DNA from: JADKIH01 sp964595205
GTDB lineage: Bacteria; Bacteroidota; Bacteroidia; AKYH767-A; 2013-40CM-41-45
Length of the DNA: 64,000 nt
Direction of reading: 5' to 3'
Assembly (NCBI GenBank): GCA_964595205.1
Contig: CAZQOQ010000022.1
Span: 21,433-85,432 of the forward strand
A program made the position numbers and the translations under genes. Below the pieces are notes generated by a model. That model was not told where the DNA came from. It saw only the letters and a list, made by a program, of their open reading frames with translations, and ran no database searches. Shown piece after piece: positions 16,495 through 25,542 of this stretch. How positions within the stretch are numbered: position 1 is the first letter of the stretch; each line of letters starts with the position of its first letter.

Positions 16495-17316
16495 CTAGTC
16501 AATGAATATTTTTTTTACAAGTCGACCGTCCTCAGAAGATATATCCAGCAGGAAAATTCCCGCAGGAAAACTGGCCGTGGATATCTGAACTTCACCACAA
16601 TCACACTGATCTCTTAAAATATTTTTACCGCTGATGTCATTTACCGAATAATGAAATCCCTTTTCATTCCGGAAGTTTTTAATGACAATTGCATCATCAC
16701 TGTGTTTTACGAAAACAGAAATATTATTTTCTATCGCATATGTTGAAATTCCTACTGTAGATGCCAAAGACAATCCATCAACTTTGAAGTATGATCCAAT
16801 TTGCCCGGAACTAATCGCAGACGAATCGGTGATTGTGAAAAAAATAGCACAGCTTACGGGCGCTTCTGTATTAAAATAATTAATTGTAACGTCGAATTCA
16901 GTCCACATAGAAACCGAACTGTCGATGTTCAATGCACCTTCTGCAATTGTCTCCTGGTTCGAATTAAACAGCCGGATGTAGGCCCGGAAGCGGTCGCCCG
17001 GAAGAAGGAATGACTTGAACCATCCGGTAAAATGATCATATGTCATTGTAACAGGAAACCCCTGCGCTCCCGCTCCGTAAATCCCGAGGTAAGGCTGAAA
17101 GGGATGATTATTCACATCGCTTACTACAATGCCCTTCACCGATAAACTTCCCGAATAACTGTCGCTGTCCAGAAGAATGGACGGAGGAACAATGGGAATA
17201 TTGGTAGTTTGCCAGGATTCGGGATTGCCATTTGTCCATTCTTCAAAACTCCCGTTTGGAATCTGGGCGGCAATGGTCTTAACCAGTAACAGAATTATTG
17301 TAAATACCCATTTCAT
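16495..17316 (-). CDS. Secreted protein with PCMD-like body and degenerate T9SS sorting domain
   Basis: A 273-residue protein. Signal peptide at residues 1-17, then IPNGSFEEWTNGNPESWQTTN, a start typical of Bacteroidota carbohydrate-binding-like jelly-roll modules. The middle (VTMTYDHFTGWFKSFLLPGDRFRAYIRLF) fits the same fold. The last ~70 residues behave as a T9SS sorting domain (KGFHYSVNDISGKNILRD, FPAGIFLLDISSEDGRLVKKIFID), although the usual YPNP opening is missing (VFVKHSDD instead). Function is unknown; attachment to polysaccharide is a guess. Confidence 0.75.
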   Translation of the reverse strand: MKWVFTIILLLVKTIAAQIPNGSFEEWTNGNPESWQTTNIPIVPPSILLDSDSYSGSLSVKGIVVSDVNNHPFQPYLGIYGAGAQGFPVTMTYDHFTGWFKSFLLPGDRFRAYIRLFNSNQETIAEGALNIDSSVSMWTEFDVTINYFNTEAPVSCAIFFTITDSSAISSGQIGSYFKVDGLSLASTVGISTYAIENNISVFVKHSDDAIVIKNFRNEKGFHYSVNDISGKNILRDQCDCGEVQISTASFPAGIFLLDISSEDGRLVKKIFID

Positions 17317-17429
17317 CAGTCATGCCTTACGGATTTTACCGTTAGTAGTTACACAGCGCAAATAATACTGTGCCGTGATGAATGAGAATGCCAATCAGCC
17401 CCGGCTAATTATCAATCTTTCCCGTAAAT

Positions 17430-17726
17430 TTATTCTACCACAGTAAAAATCTCCCTGTACGAGCGATCCACCAATGGAATCATTTTCTGATACCATGATT
17501 GCCATTCCGGCTTACCGAAAATTGAAGCCATTTCTTTCTCGTAATCTGCCAGGTTGTTATAGCTTCCTTCGAGAACCATTGTGTATGCATGACCGATAAG
17601 ATCGACAAGTATCCTCGATTTTTTCAGCCTGTCCTCACTCATGAGTTTTTTACTTTCCTGCATAAGGGCTTTAGCATCTTTTGCTTTCCCGAATTTTAAA
17701 CTGAAAACGTCTCTTACAATAATCAT
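17430..17726 (-). CDS. Small alpha/beta protein, NIPSNAP/ABM-like fold predicted
   Basis: A 98-residue protein without signal or membrane segments. The pattern beta (MIIVRDVFSLK), helix (KAKDAKALMQESKKLM), beta (SRILVDLIGHAYTMVLEGSY), helix (LADYEKEMASIF), and a closing strand (REIFTVVE) fits a dimeric alpha-beta barrel as in NIPSNAP or antibiotic-biosynthesis-monooxygenase-like proteins. No catalytic residues are recognised. It is 68 bp downstream of the YdeI-like gene on the same strand. Confidence 0.65.
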   Translation of the reverse strand: MIIVRDVFSLKFGKAKDAKALMQESKKLMSEDRLKKSRILVDLIGHAYTMVLEGSYNNLADYEKEMASIFGKPEWQSWYQKMIPLVDRSYREIFTVVE

Positions 17727-17794
17727 TGGAATTAGTTTTTGTTGGTTAAATTGATAAGATTGATGAGGTGAATTTATTCTTTTAATAAATATGT

Positions 17795-18319
17795 TCAGGC
17801 TTTCTCTCTCAGCATCTGACCATAATCCATTCTTCGGGCTAGTGCGCTTATTGTCCGTGCAATTCTTTTGGCTTTTGTTTCTGATGTCTTTGCTGAGTCA
17901 ATCCACCTGGAAAAATAGTGCTGATGCGATTTTGTGAGGCTTCGAAAAAAAGACAGGGCCGATGGCTCGTCATCCAGGCAGATCATTAAATCTTTGTTTA
18001 GCTGCGGCTCCTTTTTATCGGCCTGCAATTCCACGAATATAACTGCACCTGCCTGTTTCCGTATTTTTTTCCTGAGAGCGGAATTCAATGGCATGATAAA
18101 ACTGCCCTGTCCCATTGGCAATAGCGCGACGCAATTGATCTTTTCATCATCCAGCATTCCTTTCACACGGAATGATTTTCTGTTCCCCGGATAAATTCTT
18201 TCTGCCAGGTCCGGTGGAATTTCTATATACGTCCAGCCTGTCTTTTCGCCCTTCTTCGCAAACTTCAGAATTGTTGCCTTAAACCGCACGATTGCAGCGG
18301 GGCGTGATTTAACCGTCAT
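17795..18319 (-). CDS. DUF1905 / YdeI-type (OmpD-associated-like) protein
   Basis: A 174-residue protein with two parts. Residues ~9-100 match DUF1905 (FKATILKF, GWTYIEIPPDLAERI, KVKG-like strand, MPLNSALRKKIRKQAG). Residues ~112-170 match the YdeI/OmpD-associated C-terminal helical domain (DDEPSALSFFRSLTKSHQHYFSRWIDSAKTSETKAKRIARTIS). Related proteins are linked to bacteriocin or peptide resistance in enterobacteria, but the mechanism is unknown, and that role should not be assumed here. Confidence 0.78.
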   Translation of the reverse strand: MTVKSRPAAIVRFKATILKFAKKGEKTGWTYIEIPPDLAERIYPGNRKSFRVKGMLDDEKINCVALLPMGQGSFIMPLNSALRKKIRKQAGAVIFVELQADKKEPQLNKDLMICLDDEPSALSFFRSLTKSHQHYFSRWIDSAKTSETKAKRIARTISALARRMDYGQMLREKA

Positions 18320-18323
18320 GAAA

Positions 18324-18521
18324 TTATTCTTCCAGATCTTTATTACTGACTTTCCTTCTCGCTTTGCGTCTGCTTTCCTCCTTTTTCCTGTCCTTTACTA
18401 CCTTTTCCTTAAATCGGCCGTCATAATACCCATGCTGCAAAGCCAGTTTACGATGAAGCGTTTTTGCAGCATCAAACACTGTATTTTTTTTCTTTTTCCG
18501 TTTCATTTTATACTTGATCAA
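18324..18521 (-). CDS. Small highly basic protein, unknown
   Basis: A 65-residue, very lysine/arginine-rich protein, possibly starting at the inner Met (18506; MKRKKKK). It ends 4 bp before the YdeI-like gene on the same strand, so the two may be cotranscribed. The central segment (FDAAKTLHRKLALQHGYYDGRF) is not low-complexity and looks like a folded or RNA-contacting stretch. The antisense ORF on the plus strand is hydrophobic only because it mirrors the lysine codons. No family is recognised. Confidence 0.55.
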   Translation of the reverse strand: MIKYKMKRKKKKNTVFDAAKTLHRKLALQHGYYDGRFKEKVVKDRKKEESRRKARRKVSNKDLEE

Positions 18522-18761
18522 AGATAGGGCTTAAAGCTAATTACGCTGTTCATCAGACCCAAAAAATATTTTTAAGCAGCTTTTAAAATAATGCCCTTTT
18601 CATTTGGATTTTAGCTCTAAAAACTCTTATTTTAATCTGTAATTTTCTGAAGCTATTCGTAAAAAATCAAAATGAAAAGTTTTAAACTGATGTTTATAAT
18701 AAAAAATAAAATCCCCGTTTTGTTGCTTCGAATTAATTCAAACACATAAAAAAATATATCT

Positions 18762-20888
18762 ATGAAAGTCTACGATGATAAACACATTAAAAACATCGTG
18801 CTGGCCGGAGCCACGAAATCAGGCAAGACTACTCTTGCCGAGTCCATGCTCTTCGAAGCAGGATTAATAAACAGAAGAGGTACTGTTGAAGAAAAAAATA
18901 CCGTCTCAGACTTCCACGAAATCGAACACGATCGTGGAAGTTCTGTTTATGCGACATCCATGCATACAGAATGGAAAGATTACAAGATAAACATTATCGA
19001 CACCCCGGGGCTGGACGACTTCATCGGCGAGGTGATCTCGGCATTGCGGGTGGCGGATACAGCAGTAATGTTGCTGAATGCCGAGAATGGCGTGGAGGTG
19101 GGAACAGAGCTGATCTGGAATTACGTTGAGAAATTTCAGAAGCCGATTTTGTTTGCGGTCAACCACATCGATCACTCCAAAGCAGATTTTGACGCCACCA
19201 TCGAATCCGCAAGGAAGCGTTTTGGAAAGGCAATTACATTGATGCAATATCCTGTGCAGCAGGGCGAGGGTTTTGATTCCATCATCGATCTGTTGAATAT
19301 GGTGATGTATAAGTTTCCGGCACAGGGAGGGAAACCGCAAAAGCTGCCGATACCTGCGGAAGAAAAAGAACGCGCTGAAAAATTACATAATGAACTTGTG
19401 GAGAAAGCAGCAGAGAATGACGAAAAACTGATGGAGCTGTATTTCGAGAAAGGTTCTCTTGAGGAAAATGAACTTCGCAGCGGAATAAAACTTGGCATGC
19501 TTCATCACGACGTGTATCCGGTATTTTGCCTGTCAGCAAAGAAAAATATGGGAAGCGGACGATTAATGAGTTTCATCGACAATGTGGTTCCTTCTGCCAC
19601 CGAACTTTTCGCCGAGAAACTGGAAGACGGCACGGAACTCGCCTGCGATCCGAAGGGTCCTGCATCGATTTTTATTTTCAAAACTCTGATCGAACCACAT
19701 CTCGGGAAGCTGTCCTATTTCAAGGTCATGTCAGGAGAAATAACAACCGGGTCCGATTTAATCAATACCACTACCGGACAAACCGAGCGGCTGAACCAGT
19801 TGTTCATCATGGATGGCAAAAACCGGAATCCGGTTACCAGGTTCACTGCGGGAGATATCGGCGCAACATTGAAGCTTAAAGATTCACTTACCAACCAGAC
19901 GCTTTGCGCTCCCGGCAAAAACATAAAGATCGAACCGATTCATTTTCCGGAGCCTCGTATCCGGGTTGCAATCGTTGCCAAGAATAAAGCAGACGACGAG
20001 AAACTCGGTTCCGTGTTGAGCGAAATTCACCAGGAAGATCCGACGCTCATGATAGAATATTCACGCGAACTACGCCAGGTAATTCTATCGGCTCAGGGAG
20101 AATTGCATCTTTCTGTTACGAAATGGAGGATTGAGAAGGTTTATCACATGGAAATTGAATTCCTTAAACCGAGAATCCCCTATCGTGAAACCATACAGAA
20201 ATCTTCGATGGCTTCATACAGGCATAAAAAACAAAGCGGTGGTGCCGGTCAATTCGGTGAAGTATATTTAAAGATCGAGCCATATCATGACGGCATGGCT
20301 GAACCAGAGGGACACAGCATCCGCGAAAAAGAAATACTTGATCTGCCATGGGGAGGGAAACTCGTGTTTTATAACTGCATCGTTGGAGGAGTCATCGATC
20401 AGCGATTCATACCTTCCATACAAAAAGGGATCATGGAGAAAATGCAGGAAGGCCCATTGACCGGAAGCTATGTACGCGATGTGCGGGTGATCGTTTATGA
20501 CGGCAAGATGCATCCAGTGGATTCCAACGACATCTCTTTTAAAATTGCAGGCATGATGGCTTTCAAGGAGGCATTTCATCTGGCGGACCCTAAAATTCTG
20601 GAACCGATCTATGAGGTGGAAATCCGTGTCCCGGAAGAATTAATGGGAGACGTGGTTACAGATCTGCAGACGCGGCGGTCTATCATTCTCGGAATGGATT
20701 CCAATGGATCTTACCAGGTAATAAAGGCCAAGACACCTTTGTCCGAGCTTGATAAATACTCCACATCTTTACGTTCAATTACCCAGGGAAGAGGCAGTTA
20801 TTCAGGCCGTTTTTCAGAATATGCTTATGTCCCTACTGACATCCAGCGGAAGTTAGCTGAAGAATACAAGAAAACAGAAGTGCATTAA
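18762..20888 (+). CDS. EF-G paralog (FusA2 type) with altered GTPase motifs
   Basis: A 708-residue protein with all EF-G domains: G domain (residues ~1-285), domain II (FIFKTLIEPHLGKLSYFKVMSG), and domains III-V (QGELHLSV; SGGAGQFGEVYLKIEP; MQEGPLTGSYVRDVRVIVYDG). The GTPase motifs deviate: P-loop GATKSGKTT (16-24) in place of GHxDxGKTT; switch I RGSSV (58-62) in place of RGITI; switch II DTPGLDDF (80-87), where the catalytic His of DTPGHVDF is Leu; and G4 NHID (134-137) in place of NKxD. Bacteroidota often have such a second EF-G; the one in Bacteroides thetaiotaomicron has been reported to act without GTP hydrolysis during starvation. The same is inferred here. Confidence 0.9.
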   Translation: MKVYDDKHIKNIVLAGATKSGKTTLAESMLFEAGLINRRGTVEEKNTVSDFHEIEHDRGSSVYATSMHTEWKDYKINIIDTPGLDDFIGEVISALRVADTAVMLLNAENGVEVGTELIWNYVEKFQKPILFAVNHIDHSKADFDATIESARKRFGKAITLMQYPVQQGEGFDSIIDLLNMVMYKFPAQGGKPQKLPIPAEEKERAEKLHNELVEKAAENDEKLMELYFEKGSLEENELRSGIKLGMLHHDVYPVFCLSAKKNMGSGRLMSFIDNVVPSATELFAEKLEDGTELACDPKGPASIFIFKTLIEPHLGKLSYFKVMSGEITTGSDLINTTTGQTERLNQLFIMDGKNRNPVTRFTAGDIGATLKLKDSLTNQTLCAPGKNIKIEPIHFPEPRIRVAIVAKNKADDEKLGSVLSEIHQEDPTLMIEYSRELRQVILSAQGELHLSVTKWRIEKVYHMEIEFLKPRIPYRETIQKSSMASYRHKKQSGGAGQFGEVYLKIEPYHDGMAEPEGHSIREKEILDLPWGGKLVFYNCIVGGVIDQRFIPSIQKGIMEKMQEGPLTGSYVRDVRVIVYDGKMHPVDSNDISFKIAGMMAFKEAFHLADPKILEPIYEVEIRVPEELMGDVVTDLQTRRSIILGMDSNGSYQVIKAKTPLSELDKYSTSLRSITQGRGSYSGRFSEYAYVPTDIQRKLAEEYKKTEVH

Positions 20889-21194
20889 CGAGGCACACTT
20901 CTTTATGATAAAGGCAGGAATTTTTCCGAAAAAGGAATTTTTCCTGTTTTTATTTGTGGGGGATTTATTCCTAAAAGTCTTTAAAATCAGTACATTCAAA
21001 GGGTAAAAACTCACCGAAAATACATGATTTAATGCTGTTCTTGCAGGAAATTAACCGGGCCACAAAAAGAGTGGCGGAGTATTCGATTTAATTCAAGGAA
21101 TAAAAGAATACGTTCACCCAAACTTCTGTTTTCTTGACATAATTAAGATGGATTCCCCTTGTAATCAATTATTTTTGCTTAACCAAAGACTATT
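20889..21194 (+). other. Intergenic region between fusA2 and the first adhesin gene
   Basis: 306 bp without a gene. Its start holds the fusA2 terminator. Upstream of the next gene TATTTTTG at 21170-21177 matches the -7 consensus, without a clear -33 box. The rest shows no structure that I could support. Confidence 0.5.
20915..20951 (+). terminator. Probable terminator after fusA2
   Basis: Stem CAGGAA (20915-20920) with TTCCTG (20941-20946), an internal loop, and a second short stem (TTCC/GGAA), followed by a T-run. The stem is imperfect. Confidence 0.55.
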
Positions 21195-24100
21195 ATGAGA
21201 AAATTAATAATTCTACTTGTTTTAACATCTCTTTACTGTGGAGTTAAGACCCAGGCCCAGATCGCTTTCAGCAAAGAATATGGCGGAGTTGATAATGAAG
21301 ATGGCCGATGGATGGAACAAATGCCTGACAGCGGTTTCATCCTTACCGGAGGCACATCCACATTCAGTAACGGACAGATGGATATCTGGCTCGTCAGGAC
21401 GGATGCATACGGAAATGAAATGTGGACGAAATCAATCGGAAGTACGCAGTTTGATTTTGCCAATATGGTTAAGCCTCTTCCAAACGGTTTTATTATTTGC
21501 GGAGTAACCAACCGAAACGGTACGGACGATGCGATTCTGGTAAGAACAGATCTCAACGGAAATACAATCTGGACAACGGTTTTAGGTGATGCGGGCATCC
21601 AATGGTTTGAAGGAGTCATTCCGGCTCCTGGAGGTGGTTTTACTGCGGTAGGTGTGAATACAGGAGCGGGAACACATGGGACATACGATATCTATCTCGT
21701 GAGATTTAATTCCGCCGGTGCGGTTGTATGGCAAAAAAATATCGGTGGACAGTCGTATGAGATCGGGAATTCAATCGTGACGACGAGTGATGGGGGGTAT
21801 ATTCTTTCCGGACAAACATACAGCTATGGTAATCTTGATGGAGATTATTACCTGGTAAAAACAGATTCATCAGGAAACGTGCAATGGGAAAAAACCTATG
21901 CCGAACAACATTTGCAGGAGTGTCATTATGCAATTCAGACACCTGATGGCGGCTACCTGATGGTAGGTGATGCCGACACGATTCCGAATGGATTAGGCGA
22001 TACGGATATCTGGTTAATTAAAACCGATGGCAGCGGAAACAAGCAATGGGAAAAAGTTTATGGCGGATCTAAAAAAGACGGCGGCAAAACCATTGAAAAT
22101 ACATCCGACGGAGGTTTTATCATTGCAGGTATTACCAGGAGCTTCGGGCTTATCAATCCCAATTATTATCTGATCAAGACAACAAGCACAGGAGATCTCG
22201 ACTGGCAGAAGACTTCCTATGGTACTCAATACCATGATCACGCATATCGGGCAATTGAAACTTCCGATTATGGATTTGCGGAATTCGGATATTTTAAAAA
22301 CAGTGCGGGCTTTAAGAACTGGGCACTTGTAAAACTTCCTCCGAACGCAGGTATCACCAAGGACCTTGCTATCGATGATATCATCGCCCCAAACTCTTCT
22401 TTGTGCAGGAGCAACGGAGTAGACTTTTCAGTTCTCATGACGAATTACGGCGGGGTAAATGAACAGGCAATAGTTGTTACCCTGGAGATCAACAACGGAT
22501 CATCCATAACCACGCTGGTGGACACATTTCCCGGCGCCATCGCCCCGACAAATTCAGCGGTCTTGCATTTTACACCGACGTACGATTTCAATGTTGATGG
22601 CGCTTATACCGTCAAGGCATACATTCAGCACAGGAACAGCGATATCTCATATACCAACGATACAAATTCGATTAATGTAAATGTTATACCGCCTACATCC
22701 GATCCTGCAACTACATCGGCTGTTGAATGTACCAATGCTTCATTAATGCTCACTTCCACACCAGCATCTCCTGCCGATTCCATGTTCTGGTATGATGCGG
22801 CCGTAAACGGCAACCTGATCGGTACCGGAAATTCATTCACTACTCCGACATTGAATAATACTCAGACTTATTATGTCCAGTCTGAAAAAGGAAAAGGATA
22901 TATGACGGGGCTTGAGGATAATACAGTGGGAAGCGGTTCGACTTCTTCCAGCGGATACCTGAAATTCGATTCCCGCAGATACTTCAAACTTGTTTCCGTG
23001 TTGGTTTATCCTACGAGCGCAGGAAACAGAACGATCGAACTCAGAAATTCCGGCGGGACTGTCCTTCAGTCTAAAACTGTAAATCTGCCAAGTGCTCCCG
23101 GAGGAATAAGAGTATACCTGAATTTTGATGTGCCCCAGGCGAACGACTTACAACTCGGACTTGGCAGTGGAAGTACAAACCTCTTCCGCAACAGCAGTGG
23201 TGCAGTATTTCCTTACGATGTTTCCCAGGTGCTGGAGATTTATGGAACCAATTCTTCCAATTCTGGAACATATTATTATTTCTACGATTGGTATGTCTTT
23301 GTACCGGGCGATAACTGCAGCAGTAATCGTGTACCTGTGCAGGCAATCATCAACTCCGGATCGGCAACGGCTTTTGATGTTGCACGTTGCGGCAACGGAT
23401 CGGTAACCCTGGCGGCAAATTCACCCTCACCGGTGAGCTGGCACAGCGCACCTTCGGGAGGTACATTGCTGAGCGCAACCAATACATACACAACACCAAA
23501 TTTATCTTCCACAACAACATACTACCTCGAAGTAGCTTCGTGTCCAAACAGGATACCGGTAGATGCGGTAATTAATTCCATCCCTTCGCCACCGACAGCG
23601 TCTGACGTCACTCACTGCGGACCCGGAACGGTTACACTAACGGCAAGTTCTCCAAGCCCGATCAACTGGTACAGCGCAGCAACGAATGGAACACTGGTCG
23701 GTTCCGGAAGTCCTTTTACAACACCTTACTTAACCAGCACAAGAACATATTATGCATCTGCAGGCAATACATGTCCGAGTACGCGGGTGGCTGTGGATGC
23801 CATCATCAGCGGATCGGTGATCAACTCAGTAACAGGTGCTACTGCATGCGGACCTGCATCGGTTACTCTTTCGGCATCTTCGTCGGATCCGATTTCCTGG
23901 TTTGCCGCATCGACCGGCGGATCACCATTGGCTTCCAATACTTCCACATTCACAACTCCTGTTCTTTCTCAGCCGGTAACATATTATGCCCAGGCGGGAA
24001 ACGTGTGTCCGAGTGCAAGAATGGCCGTGGTTGCAAACATCATATCTGTTGACCCACCTGTAGGAACCGGCGCAAGCCGCTGTGGTTCGGGTACACTTGT

Positions 24101-25463
24101 AATTTCGGCCCAATCAATAAACCCGGTCACCTGGTGGTCCTCTTCATCGGGTGGTTCGCAGGTTGGAACAGGTTTAATTTTCACCACTCCTTCTCTTTCA
24201 TCAACTACTACATACTATGCACAGGCTTCCGCCAATGGATGCAACAGTCCGAGAACCGGCGTTACAGCCACGGTGAATATTACCACTCCACCGGTTCCAA
24301 CGTCAGGTTCGCATTGCGGACCGGGGACTGTCACGCTTTCTGCAACAGCTACAGACTCCATTTTCTGGTACAGTGCTGCATCAGGCGGATCGCCGCTGCA
24401 CTATGGAACAACCTATACCACTCCGTCAATTTCAACTACCACTACGTATTATGTACAGGCGGGCGGAGTTTGTCCGAGTACGCGTGTCGCTGTGAATGCC
24501 GTGATCCAATCCAACTCTGCCGATCCAACGACAGTTAACGACGAACGGTGCGGGACTGGTACCGTAACCCTCGTTGCATTCTCTCCTGATCCGATAACAT
24601 GGTATGATTCACCGGGCGGATCAATTGTCGGTACCGGAACGTCATTCACTACGCCGTCGCTTACATCCACAACAACATTTTATGCTGTTGCGGGGATTGC
24701 AGGTTGTCTCAGCAACCCTATTGCAGCAGTGGCAACCATCAACCCGGTTCCAGCTGATCCTCTAATTACCGGTCAACAGAGTTGCGGATCTGCACAATTG
24801 ACCCTGAGTGCTTCTTCACCGGATTTCCTTACTTGGTATTCCCAGTCCGTAGGAGGCAATACAATCGGAACCGGTTCAACGTATACAGCTAATTTTACAA
24901 CAACAACTACGGTTTACGTTCAGGCATCGAAAGGTCTGTGCCTTAGCAACCGGGTTCCGGTAACTGCAGCCATCTATACTCCTCCGGTCGTTGATCTTGG
25001 TCCTCCGGTGATATCAATTAACTCCGGCCAGACCGTTACACTTGATCCGGGAGCGGGTTTTGCATCCTATCTCTGGAGTACAACAGCTACTACACAAACA
25101 ATCAATGTAAATTCAGGAGGCACTTATTCTGTGATCGTTACTGACGTACATAATTGCCAGGGCTCGGATTCGATTGTGGTGACTGTGATCAATAGTGTAA
25201 ATACAGAATCGGCGCTCGACAGAAGTCTTTCCATATATCCGAATCCTTCAACAGGTATATTCAATGTGACGATGAATAATCCTTCTCTTGAATTTGAATT
25301 GCAGCTGACTGATGTGGAAGGAAGAATTATTCTCACAGATTTCCATAAAAATTATGGTCTCTTTGTAAAATATTATGATCTTTCGGATCTTGCAAAGGGC
25401 ATTTACTATCTCCGCATTTTCTCTAACGAAGGAAATGTAACAAGGGCATTAATGGTTCAGTAA
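21195..25463 (+). CDS. Large T9SS-exported adhesin-like protein with eight Ig-like repeats
   Basis: A 1422-residue protein. Signal peptide at residues 1-22. Residues ~25-390 contain about seven ~50-residue propeller-like repeats (pattern DGGYILSGQTYS ... DYYLVKTDSSGNVQWEKTYG). A CARDB-like segment follows (KDLAIDDIIAPNSSLC). Then come eight Ig-like repeats of ~78 residues, each with CGxGTVTLxASSPxPxxWY, a TTPSLSSTTTYYxQA strand and usually a second Cys near CPSxRVAV; a ~130-residue insert separates the first from the rest. A final PKD/SprB-like module (LDPGAGFASYLWSTTATTQTI) precedes the sorting domain (LSIYPNPSTGIFNVT, AKGIYYLRI). Probably a cell-surface adhesion or colonisation protein. The next gene is a shorter paralog. 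Confidence 0.9.
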   Translation: MRKLIILLVLTSLYCGVKTQAQIAFSKEYGGVDNEDGRWMEQMPDSGFILTGGTSTFSNGQMDIWLVRTDAYGNEMWTKSIGSTQFDFANMVKPLPNGFIICGVTNRNGTDDAILVRTDLNGNTIWTTVLGDAGIQWFEGVIPAPGGGFTAVGVNTGAGTHGTYDIYLVRFNSAGAVVWQKNIGGQSYEIGNSIVTTSDGGYILSGQTYSYGNLDGDYYLVKTDSSGNVQWEKTYAEQHLQECHYAIQTPDGGYLMVGDADTIPNGLGDTDIWLIKTDGSGNKQWEKVYGGSKKDGGKTIENTSDGGFIIAGITRSFGLINPNYYLIKTTSTGDLDWQKTSYGTQYHDHAYRAIETSDYGFAEFGYFKNSAGFKNWALVKLPPNAGITKDLAIDDIIAPNSSLCRSNGVDFSVLMTNYGGVNEQAIVVTLEINNGSSITTLVDTFPGAIAPTNSAVLHFTPTYDFNVDGAYTVKAYIQHRNSDISYTNDTNSINVNVIPPTSDPATTSAVECTNASLMLTSTPASPADSMFWYDAAVNGNLIGTGNSFTTPTLNNTQTYYVQSEKGKGYMTGLEDNTVGSGSTSSSGYLKFDSRRYFKLVSVLVYPTSAGNRTIELRNSGGTVLQSKTVNLPSAPGGIRVYLNFDVPQANDLQLGLGSGSTNLFRNSSGAVFPYDVSQVLEIYGTNSSNSGTYYYFYDWYVFVPGDNCSSNRVPVQAIINSGSATAFDVARCGNGSVTLAANSPSPVSWHSAPSGGTLLSATNTYTTPNLSSTTTYYLEVASCPNRIPVDAVINSIPSPPTASDVTHCGPGTVTLTASSPSPINWYSAATNGTLVGSGSPFTTPYLTSTRTYYASAGNTCPSTRVAVDAIISGSVINSVTGATACGPASVTLSASSSDPISWFAASTGGSPLASNTSTFTTPVLSQPVTYYAQAGNVCPSARMAVVANIISVDPPVGTGASRCGSGTLVISAQSINPVTWWSSSSGGSQVGTGLIFTTPSLSSTTTYYAQASANGCNSPRTGVTATVNITTPPVPTSGSHCGPGTVTLSATATDSIFWYSAASGGSPLHYGTTYTTPSISTTTTYYVQAGGVCPSTRVAVNAVIQSNSADPTTVNDERCGTGTVTLVAFSPDPITWYDSPGGSIVGTGTSFTTPSLTSTTTFYAVAGIAGCLSNPIAAVATINPVPADPLITGQQSCGSAQLTLSASSPDFLTWYSQSVGGNTIGTGSTYTANFTTTTTVYVQASKGLCLSNRVPVTAAIYTPPVVDLGPPVISINSGQTVTLDPGAGFASYLWSTTATTQTINVNSGGTYSVIVTDVHNCQGSDSIVVTVINSVNTESALDRSLSIYPNPSTGIFNVTMNNPSLEFELQLTDVEGRIILTDFHKNYGLFVKYYDLSDLAKGIYYLRIFSNEGNVTRALMVQ

Positions 25464-25486
25464 AATCGAACCATATTAATAGGACG

Positions 25487-25512
25487 ATCCTGCAAACGGG
25501 CAGGATGGTTTT
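25487..25512 (+). terminator. Terminator between the two adhesin-like genes
   Basis: Perfect 7-bp stem ATCCTGC (25487-25493) / GCAGGAT (25500-25506), loop AAACGG, followed by GGTTTTAT. An outer AACCAT/ATGGTT pairing (25469-25474 with 25505-25510) could compete. Confidence 0.75.
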
Positions 25513-25542
25513 ATACTCACAGAAATTAATTACTGTCAATCA

